From Hemileia vastatrix (taxonomy: Eukaryota > Basidiomycota > Pucciniomycetes > Pucciniales > Zaghouaniaceae): a stretch of 64,000 nt of DNA. Positions 54,247-64,000 of the stretch are shown here, piece after piece. Position 1 is the stretch's first letter. Each line of letters opens with the position of its first letter. Where the stretch lies: the NCBI GenBank assembly GCA_030280995.1, contig JASXTE010000004.1, positions 11,957,501-12,021,500 of the forward strand, read 5' to 3'. Both the position numbers and the translations under genes were made by a program. Below the pieces are notes generated by a model, which saw nothing but the letters and a program-made list of their open reading frames with translations, searched no databases and was not told the DNA's origin.

Positions 54247-57200
54247 CTATGATTTTTTCTTCTTATACTTTTTTAGTAGAGTAGGAAGATTAGATATCTC
54301 CTTCCCAGGTATCCAAGATTCATATTCAGATGATTTATTCTTGAATCTCAATAAGTATTCTGTACCTTTCTCAGCAGTGACTATTCTGTCATTTAAAATT
54401 TTTTCAATTTCTGCTGTCTCAGTGATTTCATTTGGGGTTTTCTTTGGTGTACCCCTCCTTTTTGGAAATAAATCACTATTGGATGTGTAAGGTTTCAAAA
54501 GAGATATTGGAAAAACAGGATGTTTTCTGTCATATGGGGAATACAGAATAACTTCAACTGCATTATCTCCAATCATTCTTCTGACAACAAAAAAACCAAC
54601 AAATAAATCTTTTAATTTGTTATTACCTTGTAAGTTGAAGTGGATTGTAGAAATCAACACTTCATCACCCTTTTTAAAAGTGTATTCTTTATGGGATTTG
54701 TCCCATCTTTTCTTCTCATATTCAAATGATTTTTCAATACATTTTTGAGCATGGTTTCTACATAGTTGTTGCATTTGAAGAAAAGATTTTACACCAGGAT
54801 GTATATCCAATTTAGGTATTTTTTTATTGAGAATTTGGGCAGGAGTATTAGGAACATATCCAAGCCAGAGCTCAAAAGGCTTTCTTTGAGTAACAGAATG
54901 AACAGTGCTATTATAAGCAAATTCTAACCCAGGAAGTAAGGTAACCCAATCATGAGTGAATCTGTCATTATCTTTATACTCAAGGCCAAAGGCACAATAT
55001 CTTCTTATCATGTCCTCTAAAGTCTGAATCATTCTTTCAGCTAAACCATCAGTCTGAGGGTGATGGGCAGTAGAAAGTTTCAGATCAAAACCACAAACAT
55101 CCATCAGAGACATCCAAAATTCAGAAGTAAATTTAGGGTCTCTGTCAGAGTTTATGGCTTTAGGAAAACCAGCAGTATTAAACATATGAGACCACCATAA
55201 GAAAGCTAATTCTTTAGTGGAAACATCCTTGTGGGTAGGGATAAATTTACACATTTTTGTGAATCTGTCCACAATAACCCAACAAGAGTTATAACTGTCT
55301 TTACCAGCAATAGGTAATCCTGTTACAAAATCCATGTTTATTATTTGCCATGGAGCATCAGGAGGTTCAATATGTTGCATTAATCCTGCTCTTTTACCAG
55401 TTAATCTTTTTGATTTTTGGCATGAATCACAGGATTCAACATATAATTTTGTGTCCTCAGACATATTAGCCCACCAAGCAGTGTTCTTAATTCTGATCAT
55501 TGTTTTGTCAAGATCAAAATGTCCAGCTAATATGTCATCATGACAAATTTTCAAGATGATTTCTTTCATAGAAGGAGGAATAACAATAACATTACTCAAC
55601 TTTCTTCTATAATATAGATATCCTTCATCAATTGAAAATTTTCCTTTTTCCAAACCTTTTTGGTACTTTGGTGGAAGGGTTTTAATTAATGCTTGTATTG
55701 AAGCATTCTTTGGATCATTTAATATGGTGCATAACTTTTTCAAGTCAGTGTCCTTATCATATGATTCCAGAATAAGCTGTAATAGCTCTTCCTCCATATC
55801 AACCACATATATCCCATGGATATGGATAATTTCATCCTCAGGATCATAAGCAGGATTAGAGTCATCATTTGGTAAGGGTAACCTTGATAACATATCCACA
55901 TTTGAGTGACCAATACCAGCTCTGTGAATAATTGTCATTCTCCCTCTGTACTCTTGAACAGCCAGCTGCCATCTAAACATATGTCTATTAGGTGTTTTCA
56001 AGTTTAAAAGGGATTTAACTGCACTGCAGTCAGTGACAAGTTCAAATTTCTGGTCATCTAGGTAATAATGAAGCTTTTCTAGAGCCCATACTACAGCTAA
56101 AAACTCTAATTGAGTAGCACCATATTTCAATTCACTATTTCTCAAGGTTCTTGAAATATAACAAATTACTACTTCTGAAACTTTATCATTTATCACTTGT
56201 TTTTGATGGAGGGCAGCACCAAGACCAATAAAACTGGCATCAGTGTACAAAACAAATGGTTGATCAAAGTCAGGTAAAGCAAGAATTGGTGCTGACATCA
56301 AACAGTGTTTCATAGTGTCAAAGGCTCTTTGTCTTTCACTATTCCAGACAAAAGCAACATCCTTTCTAGTTAATTGGGTAAGGGGTAAAGCTATGACTTG
56401 GTAATTTTTAATATACTGTCTATAGTATCCACACATTCCCAAAAAACTTTGGAGCTCTCTCACTGTTGTAGGAGCTTTCACCTGTTGTATGGCTGCCACT
56501 TTGTTCTGGTCAACACATATCTGTAAGCCTGAAACAACATGACCAAGAACTTTTAAAGAATGGAAACCAAATTTACATTTCTTCAAAGCAAGTGTCATAT
56601 TTATTTCATCCATCTTCTGGAATACTTTACACAGGTGTTTAATATGGTCCTCAAATGTTTTTGAGAATATAATGATATCATCAATATAAACCATCAGCCA
56701 ACCTTCAATTATCTCTTGATTGAATGTGTTATCCATTACTTTTTGGAAAACAGAAGGGGCATTTTTAGGGCCAAATGGCATCCTAATATACTTATAAATA
56801 CCCATATGAGTGGCAATCATCAGAAAGTTCTGAGAATTTTTCTCAACATGTACCTGGTGATATCCCTTATTACCATCCAAACAGCTGATATATTTAGCAC
56901 CCTGTAAAGTAGCATGTATAGAGCTGATTCTAGGTAAAGGATAGATATCATCAACAGTATAAGTATTTAGTGCTCTATAATCACCACATAACCTGGCTTT
57001 ATCTTTCTCATAAGAAATTAGGACAGGTGAGATAACACAATATTTAGGTGTTTCAACTACCTTTTCAATAATATTCATTTTTAAAAGGGTAGAGATATTA
57101 TCTTCAATATCTTTTCTCTTTGTGGGAGAAGCAGGATAAGGCTTCTTCTTTAAATTAGGTGGTAAATCAGTTAATGGGCAAGACAATGAAAGTTTCATTT

Positions 57201-60200
57201 CCTCTTTAACTAATCCCAGTTCATGTGACCTATGAGCAAAGGCCATAGGAAAAGATTTTATCAAGTTAATGATGGAATCTTTATCCTCACCAGAAAGTTG
57301 TTCTCCAAAAGAGGCATTGTCAATTTCAGACATAAGGGCATGCATTTCCTTTGTAGATCTTCCTTTATATTGAAACACAGAATTACATGTGTTCAATTCT
57401 GGTTTTAATAATTTTTTAGGGGAGGAAATTTTAAATTTTCTCTTCCCATTCAACCCCATTGTGAAACATTGGTTTGAAGGATCCAATTTTATGCCATACT
57501 TGGTTAAAATATCATTCCCTACAATAAACCAATTGCTCAAGTTATCATTTTTCATGACAACAAAATCACAAATAGCTCTTACAAAACCATGGTTATATTT
57601 AAAAAACACTGTGGCTTTGTATTTACCAATGGGGGACAAAACAGAGCCATACCCTCTCCAATTTTCAGAAATGATAGGCAACAGTTTAGATTTATAGTCT
57701 TGATCTACTGAGGCAAGTGCTCTTTCAGATACTACACTTCCTCCAGCTCCAGAATCCAGAACAACTTCAATGCTGGTTCCATTGATCAAGACTGGTGCCT
57801 TAAGAGGGGCAATAATAATTGAGTTATCCTCAATGTTCTTTATGATCTCAGCATCCTCAACTGTAGATAAATTATTATTATCAATGTCAATAGTATTTAA
57901 ATAATGAATATCTTCTTCCAGCATCAAGATTTCTTGTTGAGATTCATATGAAATATTGCTGGCACAATCACTTGATGTATCATCCAGTGCCACTGTGTCA
58001 TCAGCATGCTCCTCTGTTTGTTCTACAAGTTTTATCTTCCTGTCACAAACATGGCCTTTCTGCCAAGGCTTGTTGCACTTGAAGCAAGTGTTTGTTGCAT
58101 ACTTCTTTGGTGCAACAGGGGCAGAAGGTTTACCAACCTTTTCCAGAGGTTTTTGTTGGTAAGTGGAGGGTTTTTCCAAAGGGGTCCTAGGAATGAATCT
58201 TCTTGCATCATACTTATTGTTTAGAAGTATCTCATTGCAAGTATTAATGAAAGAAGAGGGTTCTTTGGAGAACTCAGTCCTAGCCACAATCAAGTCTCTC
58301 AGAGACATTGGTAATTTATAGAGGATCCTGTCCTTCCATAAATCAAACTCCATATTTGGGTCCATTGCCCTTAAGATTTTTACAAGTTTCATTAAAATCT
58401 CAATAGGTTTATCAGTAGAAGAGCTATATCTAGTTTTCTCATACTGCCTTTGTTGAGCCATTATGAACTTGGAGCCACCAAATTGTGCTTTAATTAATTT
58501 CTTCCAATCCTCCCATGAGTAGTCATTCCCATCCAGGAGAACAGATTCATACCACATCAGGGCAACATTAGTGAACAAAGAAATTAATTTGGACACAATT
58601 TCCTCATCTGGGAGTTTGTAAGAATTTTTTAAATTATCAATTCTGCAAATAAATTGTTGCCAATCAGAGGAAGAATCACCATCAAATGTTGGGTACTGGT
58701 CAAGTTTTGGCCAATTCTTTTGATTTGAAGGAGTCTCCTTAGTACTAGCTTGTTTCTGAGTAAGAAGCAGCTGTAATTTCTCTAATTGTGCTGAAATCTC
58801 ATTGTTTAATCCTTCTGTTGCAGATCCTGGTGCATCATCAGTTTTTGATGGAAACTCAGTGTTATCAACAGGTATTTCTGGATCAATTTTTATTTTAGAT
58901 GAACTAGCCACAGGTACTGGTTGAGCATCCTGCACTATATGTTCCTTCACAGAATTTTCAGAATATTTTTGGTCATTTAACAATGAGTTCAATTTTTCTT
59001 CAATGGTTGTTAGTCTTGTTTTCATTCTTGGAAGACTAGATAAACTTTCATTGATAGTTGCAAAAGATAATTGATTTTTATGTTGAAAAGATGAAAAATG
59101 GTTACTCAATCTTTTCAGATTTATCTTATCTATCTCTACCTCCTGGCAACAGGCAGATACAGTATCTTTTAGTTTAGACAAATCATTTTTTATATTTTGC
59201 CATAAAGCAATTTTCTTTTCATGGGTTGCTTTGTAATGAGACAATTCATCAGAGACTCTCTGTGCTTCACTTTTTAATGCTTGATAACCCTGATCAGTTA
59301 ACAAACTATTATATCTCTGAGTCAATTGCATATTGTTCATTATATGATTTTGCTTGGCAATAATATCTCTCAAGTGCTCATCATTAATTCTTGCTACATC
59401 TGGAGTGTTTCTCAATAAGGAAACTGAGTAACTTTCCAGACTCTCATAGAACTCAGGGTCAAGAGTTTCATCAATCACAGCCATATCAGGATTAATCATT
59501 GAGGTAGCAATTAAAAGTAATGGATTGGATACATGAGATAACTGTCTACTATTCCCAGCTTCTATAGGTCTCAAGGTTTCATCCTGCCTTCCAGATCTAC
59601 CTGAAGGAACAGAGTCAGCCACAAGAAAAGGCACTTGAGAATCAATAGAGGGACGTACCAGGGTTTGCTGGGTATCACCATATTGGGCTTCCTTCTTCTT
59701 TTGCCTCCTTGATAAGGGTGGGGAGGAGTGGGGTTGGCCTGGGTGGGCCTTGATGGACCTACCTGAGGTAACTGATGCTGATTTTGAGCTAAGTAGTCCC
59801 ACTGTGTGTTGAGCCAGTCCCACTGCCACTTGGACACTTCCACCATCTCTTGGGATTGGGGAGCCAATTGTTGTTGATCCCTGGGAGGAAGGGGTTTCCT
59901 TTTCTCTTGGAGAAAAGTATCTGTTCTTTTCCCCCTTTCTTCCAAGGCATCTACCCTTACCTTTAGTTTCAAGCTGTCTGTCTTTAACTCCTTTATGTGG
60001 GTTGACAGATTCTTTATCTGCTGGGACAACGGCATCTTTTTTATCTTGAAGCCTTTTGGAAGCTCTTCTGGTGGGTTTGTCCTGGGCTTCAGATCCTGAG
60101 TATTGTTCACTAGGATTTCTACTTCTTCCATTTCTACATCCTGTTTGGGGCAAGGATTTATTAGTTTGAGAAATTCTTCTTGTTAAAGGAGAACTTACAG

Positions 60201-60270
60201 AAGTAGGCTCATCATAATCAATTAAGTCTATTTCTTCTTCACGTGCAGCAAAACCACTTTGATCAGTCAT
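54247..60270 (-). CDS. Gag-Pol polyprotein of element E
   Basis: 2007 residues, uninterrupted. Variable basic/Ser-rich N-terminus to about 240; helical region; gag domain near 523 (QYPTFDG, as in A); zinc knuckle CFKCNKPWQKGHVC near 733; protease DSGAGGSVVSE near 840; RT MPFG and YIDD near 1193; RNase H YTDAS near 1342; integrase with NMDF near 1643, SDRD near 1707 and DGLAERM near 1740; chromodomain-like end near 1957-2000 (YLLRFKNKSSEYESWIPG) with a lysine tail. From the gag domain onwards it is very similar to element A; the first 250 residues are much less so, and another frame overlaps exactly there. All catalytic residues I checked are present. Confidence 0.95.
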   Translation of the reverse strand: MTDQSGFAAREEEIDLIDYDEPTSVSSPLTRRISQTNKSLPQTGCRNGRSRNPSEQYSGSEAQDKPTRRASKRLQDKKDAVVPADKESVNPHKGVKDRQLETKGKGRCLGRKGEKNRYFSPREKETPSSQGSTTIGSPIPRDGGSVQVAVGLAQHTVGLLSSKSASVTSGRSIKAHPGQPHSSPPLSRRQKKKEAQYGDTQQTLVRPSIDSQVPFLVADSVPSGRSGRQDETLRPIEAGNSRQLSHVSNPLLLIATSMINPDMAVIDETLDPEFYESLESYSVSLLRNTPDVARINDEHLRDIIAKQNHIMNNMQLTQRYNSLLTDQGYQALKSEAQRVSDELSHYKATHEKKIALWQNIKNDLSKLKDTVSACCQEVEIDKINLKRLSNHFSSFQHKNQLSFATINESLSSLPRMKTRLTTIEEKLNSLLNDQKYSENSVKEHIVQDAQPVPVASSSKIKIDPEIPVDNTEFPSKTDDAPGSATEGLNNEISAQLEKLQLLLTQKQASTKETPSNQKNWPKLDQYPTFDGDSSSDWQQFICRIDNLKNSYKLPDEEIVSKLISLFTNVALMWYESVLLDGNDYSWEDWKKLIKAQFGGSKFIMAQQRQYEKTRYSSSTDKPIEILMKLVKILRAMDPNMEFDLWKDRILYKLPMSLRDLIVARTEFSKEPSSFINTCNEILLNNKYDARRFIPRTPLEKPSTYQQKPLEKVGKPSAPVAPKKYATNTCFKCNKPWQKGHVCDRKIKLVEQTEEHADDTVALDDTSSDCASNISYESQQEILMLEEDIHYLNTIDIDNNNLSTVEDAEIIKNIEDNSIIIAPLKAPVLINGTSIEVVLDSGAGGSVVSERALASVDQDYKSKLLPIISENWRGYGSVLSPIGKYKATVFFKYNHGFVRAICDFVVMKNDNLSNWFIVGNDILTKYGIKLDPSNQCFTMGLNGKRKFKISSPKKLLKPELNTCNSVFQYKGRSTKEMHALMSEIDNASFGEQLSGEDKDSIINLIKSFPMAFAHRSHELGLVKEEMKLSLSCPLTDLPPNLKKKPYPASPTKRKDIEDNISTLLKMNIIEKVVETPKYCVISPVLISYEKDKARLCGDYRALNTYTVDDIYPLPRISSIHATLQGAKYISCLDGNKGYHQVHVEKNSQNFLMIATHMGIYKYIRMPFGPKNAPSVFQKVMDNTFNQEIIEGWLMVYIDDIIIFSKTFEDHIKHLCKVFQKMDEINMTLALKKCKFGFHSLKVLGHVVSGLQICVDQNKVAAIQQVKAPTTVRELQSFLGMCGYYRQYIKNYQVIALPLTQLTRKDVAFVWNSERQRAFDTMKHCLMSAPILALPDFDQPFVLYTDASFIGLGAALHQKQVINDKVSEVVICYISRTLRNSELKYGATQLEFLAVVWALEKLHYYLDDQKFELVTDCSAVKSLLNLKTPNRHMFRWQLAVQEYRGRMTIIHRAGIGHSNVDMLSRLPLPNDDSNPAYDPEDEIIHIHGIYVVDMEEELLQLILESYDKDTDLKKLCTILNDPKNASIQALIKTLPPKYQKGLEKGKFSIDEGYLYYRRKLSNVIVIPPSMKEIILKICHDDILAGHFDLDKTMIRIKNTAWWANMSEDTKLYVESCDSCQKSKRLTGKRAGLMQHIEPPDAPWQIINMDFVTGLPIAGKDSYNSCWVIVDRFTKMCKFIPTHKDVSTKELAFLWWSHMFNTAGFPKAINSDRDPKFTSEFWMSLMDVCGFDLKLSTAHHPQTDGLAERMIQTLEDMIRRYCAFGLEYKDNDRFTHDWVTLLPGLEFAYNSTVHSVTQRKPFELWLGYVPNTPAQILNKKIPKLDIHPGVKSFLQMQQLCRNHAQKCIEKSFEYEKKRWDKSHKEYTFKKGDEVLISTIHFNLQGNNKLKDLFVGFFVVRRMIGDNAVEVILYSPYDRKHPVFPISLLKPYTSNSDLFPKRRGTPKKTPNEITETAEIEKILNDRIVTAEKGTEYLLRFKNKSSEYESWIPGKEISNLPTLLKKYKKKKS
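59571..60131 (-). CDS. Conserved overlapping +1-frame ORF in gag of element E
   Basis: 186 codons, ATG at 60131, in the +1 frame relative to gag-pol. Blocks shared with element A in the same order: QDVEM around the ATG, LPKGFKIKK, QQI-NLS-HIKELKT (probable coiled coil), SKWQWDWL, GPSR, PPHPYQ, then a basic KRRRK patch. The last 25 residues are hydrophobic (LILKCLFLWLTLFLQV), possibly a membrane segment, with no counterpart in A that I can align. Conservation here exceeds that of the overlapped gag frame, which argues for translation. No known domain recognised; it could be an accessory protein or an alternative gag N-terminus. Confidence 0.5.
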   Translation of the reverse strand: MEEVEILVNNTQDLKPRTNPPEELPKGFKIKKMPLSQQIKNLSTHIKELKTDSLKLKVRVDALEERGKRTDTFLQEKRKPLPPRDQQQLAPQSQEMVEVSKWQWDWLNTQWDYLAQNQHQLPQVGPSRPTQANPTPPHPYQGGKRRRKPNMVIPSKPWYVPLLILKCLFLWLTLFLQVDLEGRMKP

Positions 60271-61345
60271 TTTAAGATTCTACTGAAATGAAGGAAAAGA
60301 GACAAAAAATTAATTAGTCTTTATTTTTAATTTTTATTTAACAGAAATAAAATAAAAATAATAAAAAAAAATCTTTTTAGGATAAAAATCAACTTAAATA
60401 AAATTAATAAAAGAAAAAATTTAAAACCAGGATAATGCAATCAACTGTAGAAATAAATTAGAATTTCTATTAATTTTTATTTTCAGGATTTAAATCAACT
60501 AATTTATTACCAGGATTTATTGTCAACTGAAATAATCAAATATGAATCTTTATTAATAAAAATTATTTTAACTGATTACTTAACTACCAGGACTTAATGT
60601 CAACTGAAGTAATTTAAATATGAATTTTATTACTTAAAAAGATTTATTGGATTACCAGGACTCAAAGTCAACTGAATTAATGAAATTTTAATTATTTATT
60701 AATAAAAAAAAATATAATTGTCAGGACAATTTGACAACTGGAAAAATTAAAAAATTTAATTAATCAGGACAAATGTCAACTGAAAAATTATAATAATTAT
60801 TATATTTAATAAAAAATATTATTGTCAGGACAGTTTGTCAACTGGAACAATTAAAATTCAAATCAATCAGAAAAATTGTCAACTGAAAAATGATAATAAT
60901 TAATATTAATATATAGTTATTTTATTACCTCTGGGACTAAGAACAGTTATTGCTCTATTATGGTCAACCAGGAAAAATAAAAAAAAATATAATAATAAAA
61001 ATAAATTCCAATTACCAGACACCTCCCCCTGCGAAATGAGCAAATTTATGCCACTTACAGAGTGCTGAGTAAAAGGAAATACGTAGCAAATGAAGAGTGA
61101 AGAGTAACCCACAAATAGTAATAACAATAATTACCACAATATATACGATCTTTAGTCAGTATATGAACTTAAGTTTTGGAGCGCGGTTCGATTCCCGTTC
61201 GCAGCAAAAACTTTTATCACGTGACGTATGACGTTCGTCGTTTTCTGGCCTCCACTCGTCCTTTACAGGTACTTGTATGCCAATGGTCCCCTCGATTACG
61301 CCTCAAGTAACGTTGCGCCGTCAATATTTCGGAAAGGATCTCAAT
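60271..61345 (-). other. 5' leader of element E with a short-motif repeat array
   Basis: 1075 nt between the 5' LTR and gag. 60360-60975 holds about eleven spaced copies of a motif reading CAGGACnnnnTGTCAACTG on the plus strand (see repeat entry). 61160-61345 is more GC-rich and contains GGTTCGATTCCC, a tRNA T-arm-like string, and TCGCAGCAAAA, shared with element A. The sequence following the LTR (sense ATTGAGATCCTTTCC) is not a standard TGG primer site. Confidence 0.7.
60360..60975 (-). repeat. Leader array of CAGTTGAC...GTCCTG motifs
   Basis: About eleven copies spaced 40-75 bp, separated by AT-rich spacers. In sense orientation typical copies read CAGTTGACATTAAGTCCTGG or CAGTTGACATTTGTCCTG. 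Several can pair GAC(A/T) with (A/T)GTC around a 2-5 nt loop. Degenerate copies are at both ends of the array. Confidence 0.75.
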
Positions 61346-62172
61346 TGTCAAGGGTCACTTTTGGTCTAGAAGCTTTGTTACGGTGTAATATGAAGATTTT
61401 AAGGATTATTTGACTCTCAAAAGTTAGGTACGTATTTCTCAATCAAGTATGATTTCTTTTACTCAAAATAAGAGGTAGATTTAAATATTTTATATAAGTT
61501 ATAGATTAGAATTACGTTTGTTGTAAGTACTAAAGATATAAAATATAAGAAATAAGTTTTAGTTGTTGTAGTTATTGTAATAAATGAGTTGGTAAAATAG
61601 AATGATCAAAAGACAACAAAAAGAGAGGCCTTTTATAGGCAAAGGAGAGACAAAGCACGGAAATCAAATTCTAAAAAAAGTAGGAAGAGAGAGAGAAAAA
61701 GAACATTCCAGAAAAGTATTTCAAATAATAAAGTTATTCCAAAAAGAAGGCGTCACAAAGATGTATTTACAGAGTATGTCAGAAATACATCAATATTTTT
61801 AATATTTACTGTAAATGTCAATCCTAAATAAGAAATTTGATTTTTTTGTATATATTTAATATTATTTGAATATTTAAATCTTATTTTATCTTTGTATTTA
61901 TTTATTTTTTTAATATAAAGTTTTATTTTTTCCCAACCTGTCAAATGAGCACGGTGTTAGAGAAAAATATAAGGGACAAAATTATAATTTTAATTTTACT
62001 TATTTATTTAATTAATTAATTTAATTTTAACATTCTGTAACTAGTTAATTTATTATAAGTAATTTTAATGTAACTAAATGATAATTAAATAATAATTAAA
62101 AATGATAAGGTGCGGCTTCATCCAGTAAATAATTAATTATTTCACTGGGTAAGTCTAGTAGCCTGGCTGACA
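61346..62172 (-). repeat. 5' LTR of element E
   Basis: 827 bp, almost identical to 53386-54212. The right border is fixed by the target duplication AAGTC at 62173-62177. Confidence 0.95.
61629..61640 (-). promoter_or_regulatory. TATA box in the 5' LTR of element E
   Basis: Sense GCCTATAAAAGG, the same 12-mer as in the LTRs of element A, in an otherwise unrelated context. Confidence 0.6.
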
Positions 62173-62177
62173 AAGTC

Positions 62178-63044
62178 TGTAAACCTTCAAGAAAATGTGT
62201 GGCTATTATCCTGAATTTTTATAGATTCTATAAATTATAATCTAGATTTAAATTGAGTCCAGAAGTCTGGAAAAGCACCATGGAGATCTGTGGATATTCA
62301 GATCAGCTCCTGAACACATCTGGAAGGGGAAATGGGATCATATGACTACTATATGCATAGATTTGGATGTAGACTCAAATTTAGAGTAGGGAAAAGAATC
62401 AGAACATACAACTTACAAGCAATAATACATAAAAATAACTATTATTTCATAATATTACATTCATAACAGTAACCTTTTGAATTCAACATTTTAGTAATTA
62501 CAACAAATATTCTAAATAATAATTCACATATTTATACTCATAGGATACCATTAGAAAGCTCTATATTTCAGATACTCAAAATCAAAATAATATTTATAAA
62601 ATAAAACTATATTAACACATGTATAAATATAGTCATTTAAATAACTTTTCACTGGTACAACTTTTTGTTTTATTTCATTATATTTTTTAATGAGAACATA
62701 TTCTAACATCTAAAAACCATCAATATCAAAAGGCAAAAAGACTTTCTCATATAAAATAGATATTTTATCTTAGATTATTGAGAATATATTTTTACTTAAA
62801 CAGACAGGTTTTTCTTTTGATTATCCAAATCCTTTAGATTCTGCTTACAGCAAATGCAACTGTAAGAGTCTTTTCACATCATTTTTTTCTTCCCCAAGCC
62901 ACCACAATAGTATCTACCCAACCACCCCCTCCTCACCAGACTACCACATCAACACCTAAAATTCTTTGTATTTTACATTAATTATTTTTCTTTAAAATTT
63001 TAAAAAAAAAACTTTTTTTCTTTTTATACTCCAACCTGGACATC
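62178..63044. other. AT-rich non-coding stretch right of element E
   Basis: No gene is supported. It is the continuation of the host sequence interrupted at 53380. Confidence 0.5.
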
Positions 63045-63480
63045 AAAAAAACAACTAAAGGATTATATTACTATATTAATCTCTACAACTTTAAATTAAA
63101 TTTAAAAGATAAGTAAATCCTTCTTTTCATATATAATAAATCTTTAATCTGCCGACCAAGAAGAAAAAATATATTAAAATATTCCTATTTTCTACATCTT
63201 CAACTTACATTTAAATGAAATATAGAGCCTTATTTTCTTATATATGAAATAAAATATCTTATCTTTAGACACCTATATAAAATAACATAATAAATTATTA
63301 TTATTGTCATTAACTTCAAATCACATTTAAATAAAAAATAAATCCATTCTTTTCATATATAATGTATCATTAAGCTGGACACCAATAAAAAATAACATAA
63401 GAATTATGAATATTCTCTTTAACTCCAATTAACATTTAAATAAAAAATAATGCCTTCTTTTCATATATAAAAAATAATTA
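63045..63480. repeat. Degenerate tandem repeat of about 110 bp
   Basis: Four units, marked by TTCTTTTCATATATAA-type strings at about 63121, 63231, 63336 and 63452, each preceded by CATTTAAAT. Divergence is high. The remaining sequence to 64000 shows nothing I can name. Confidence 0.65.
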
Positions 63481-64000
63481 ACCAGTAATATTTATCTTCC
63501 TCATTATCATTCTTGAAATATACCATAATAATATAAAATCATCTAAAAGTCATTATATTAAATCTTTCTGGTCATTTTCATCATCACTTCTTATTTTTGG
63601 TGATTTAGTAATGCAATATTTTGCTGTTGATTTGTAGTAAAAATATCAATTATCATTACACAAAAAAAGTAATATTTTGCTTATATTGTTGTTTTTTTCA
63701 AGCTTAAAAATTTGTTTGGCTATATAAATATTTACCTGTTTTGTTAAACAATTTATATATTTTTTTTGAAATTTTGAGATGCAAAGTCTTTTTGATAATA
63801 TGATATATCTTTTTTTACAAAGGTGTAAAAAGGTATTTATGTGCAATATATATCATGAATACACCTCCAGGATATTTTATATCCCCACTCATTATTATTT
63901 TGAAAAAAAATTTTTTTTCCTAATTCCTCTCACTCATTATTGATACTTCATAACTAACATGTTTGTATGTGTAGTCACCATAATATCACCTTAATTAGTA

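Larger units (their letters stand above)
53386..62172 (-). mobile_element. Element E: intact Ty3/Gypsy chromovirus, 8787 bp
   Basis: Two 827-bp LTRs (53386-54212, 61346-62172), target duplication AAGTC (53381-53385, 62173-62177), a purine tract next to the 3' LTR and one 2007-codon gag-pol frame. I count about five LTR differences (0.6%), so it is younger than or of similar age to element A, its close relative. Confidence 0.94.

Noticed and set aside
61170..61200. tRNA-like T-arm (GGTTCGATTCCC) in the leader of element E
   Set aside because: The flanking bases do not form a T-stem, and no anticodon or D-arm is present upstream; not a tRNA gene. It may be captured tRNA sequence but cannot be shown.

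Overview
The window is AT-rich fungal nuclear DNA (about one third G+C by eye). It consists of one host gene at the left edge followed by a deep nest of Ty3/Gypsy LTR retrotransposons. The short GT-AG introns (59, 78 and 130 nt), the nucleoporin Nup188 sequence and the chromovirus types present point to a basidiomycete. A rust fungus (Pucciniales) with a large, repeat-rich genome fits best; an Austropuccinia- or Melampsora-like genome is my inference, not proven.

Layout. 1-4302 (minus): 5' three quarters of a spliced Nup188 gene that runs off the left edge. 4303-6233: non-coding, with a probable small CACTA-like element. 6239-15416 (minus): element A, an apparently intact chromovirus with 1137-bp LTRs, 5-bp target duplication AGGAC and one 2055-codon gag-pol frame. 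15422-18552: a decayed Myb/SANT-like transposon-associated gene interrupted by a CACTA MITE. 18558-31098: a solo LTR of family B, split by element C (19356-31088, minus), a non-chromodomain gypsy with its own LTRs, a split gag, and an 1151-codon pol. About 31.2-46.4 kb (plus): element D, a decayed relative of C that lacks its 3' part. D is interrupted by a solo LTR (32967-33662), by a whole family B chromovirus (34327-42720) and by two CACTA MITEs in pol. 46.4-53.4 kb: relics, a 22-bp minisatellite, a foldback element and a purine tract. 53386-62172 (minus): element E, an intact relative of A with different LTRs (827 bp, target duplication AAGTC). 62178-64000: AT-rich DNA with a degenerate tandem repeat of about 110 bp.

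How the parts work together. A and E each carry gag, protease, RT, RNase H, integrase and chromodomain in one frame, with TATA boxes in their LTRs; both look recent. C and D belong to a second lineage that uses a tRNA-type primer site and lacks a chromodomain. B is a third lineage, now dead, that carries an antisense intron-containing cysteine-rich gene between pol and the 3' LTR. The MITEs depend on a CACTA transposase encoded elsewhere.

Most notable: (1) a +1-frame reading frame inside the 5' part of gag of A and E that is better conserved than the gag frame it overlaps; (2) at least 22 copies in C, and 3 in D, of a roughly 24-bp hairpin motif whose stem arms change together (AGTC/GACT, GGTC/GACC, CCTC/GAGG), spread through both untranslated and coding parts; (3) the antisense gene of B. 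All identities and difference counts are by-eye counts.
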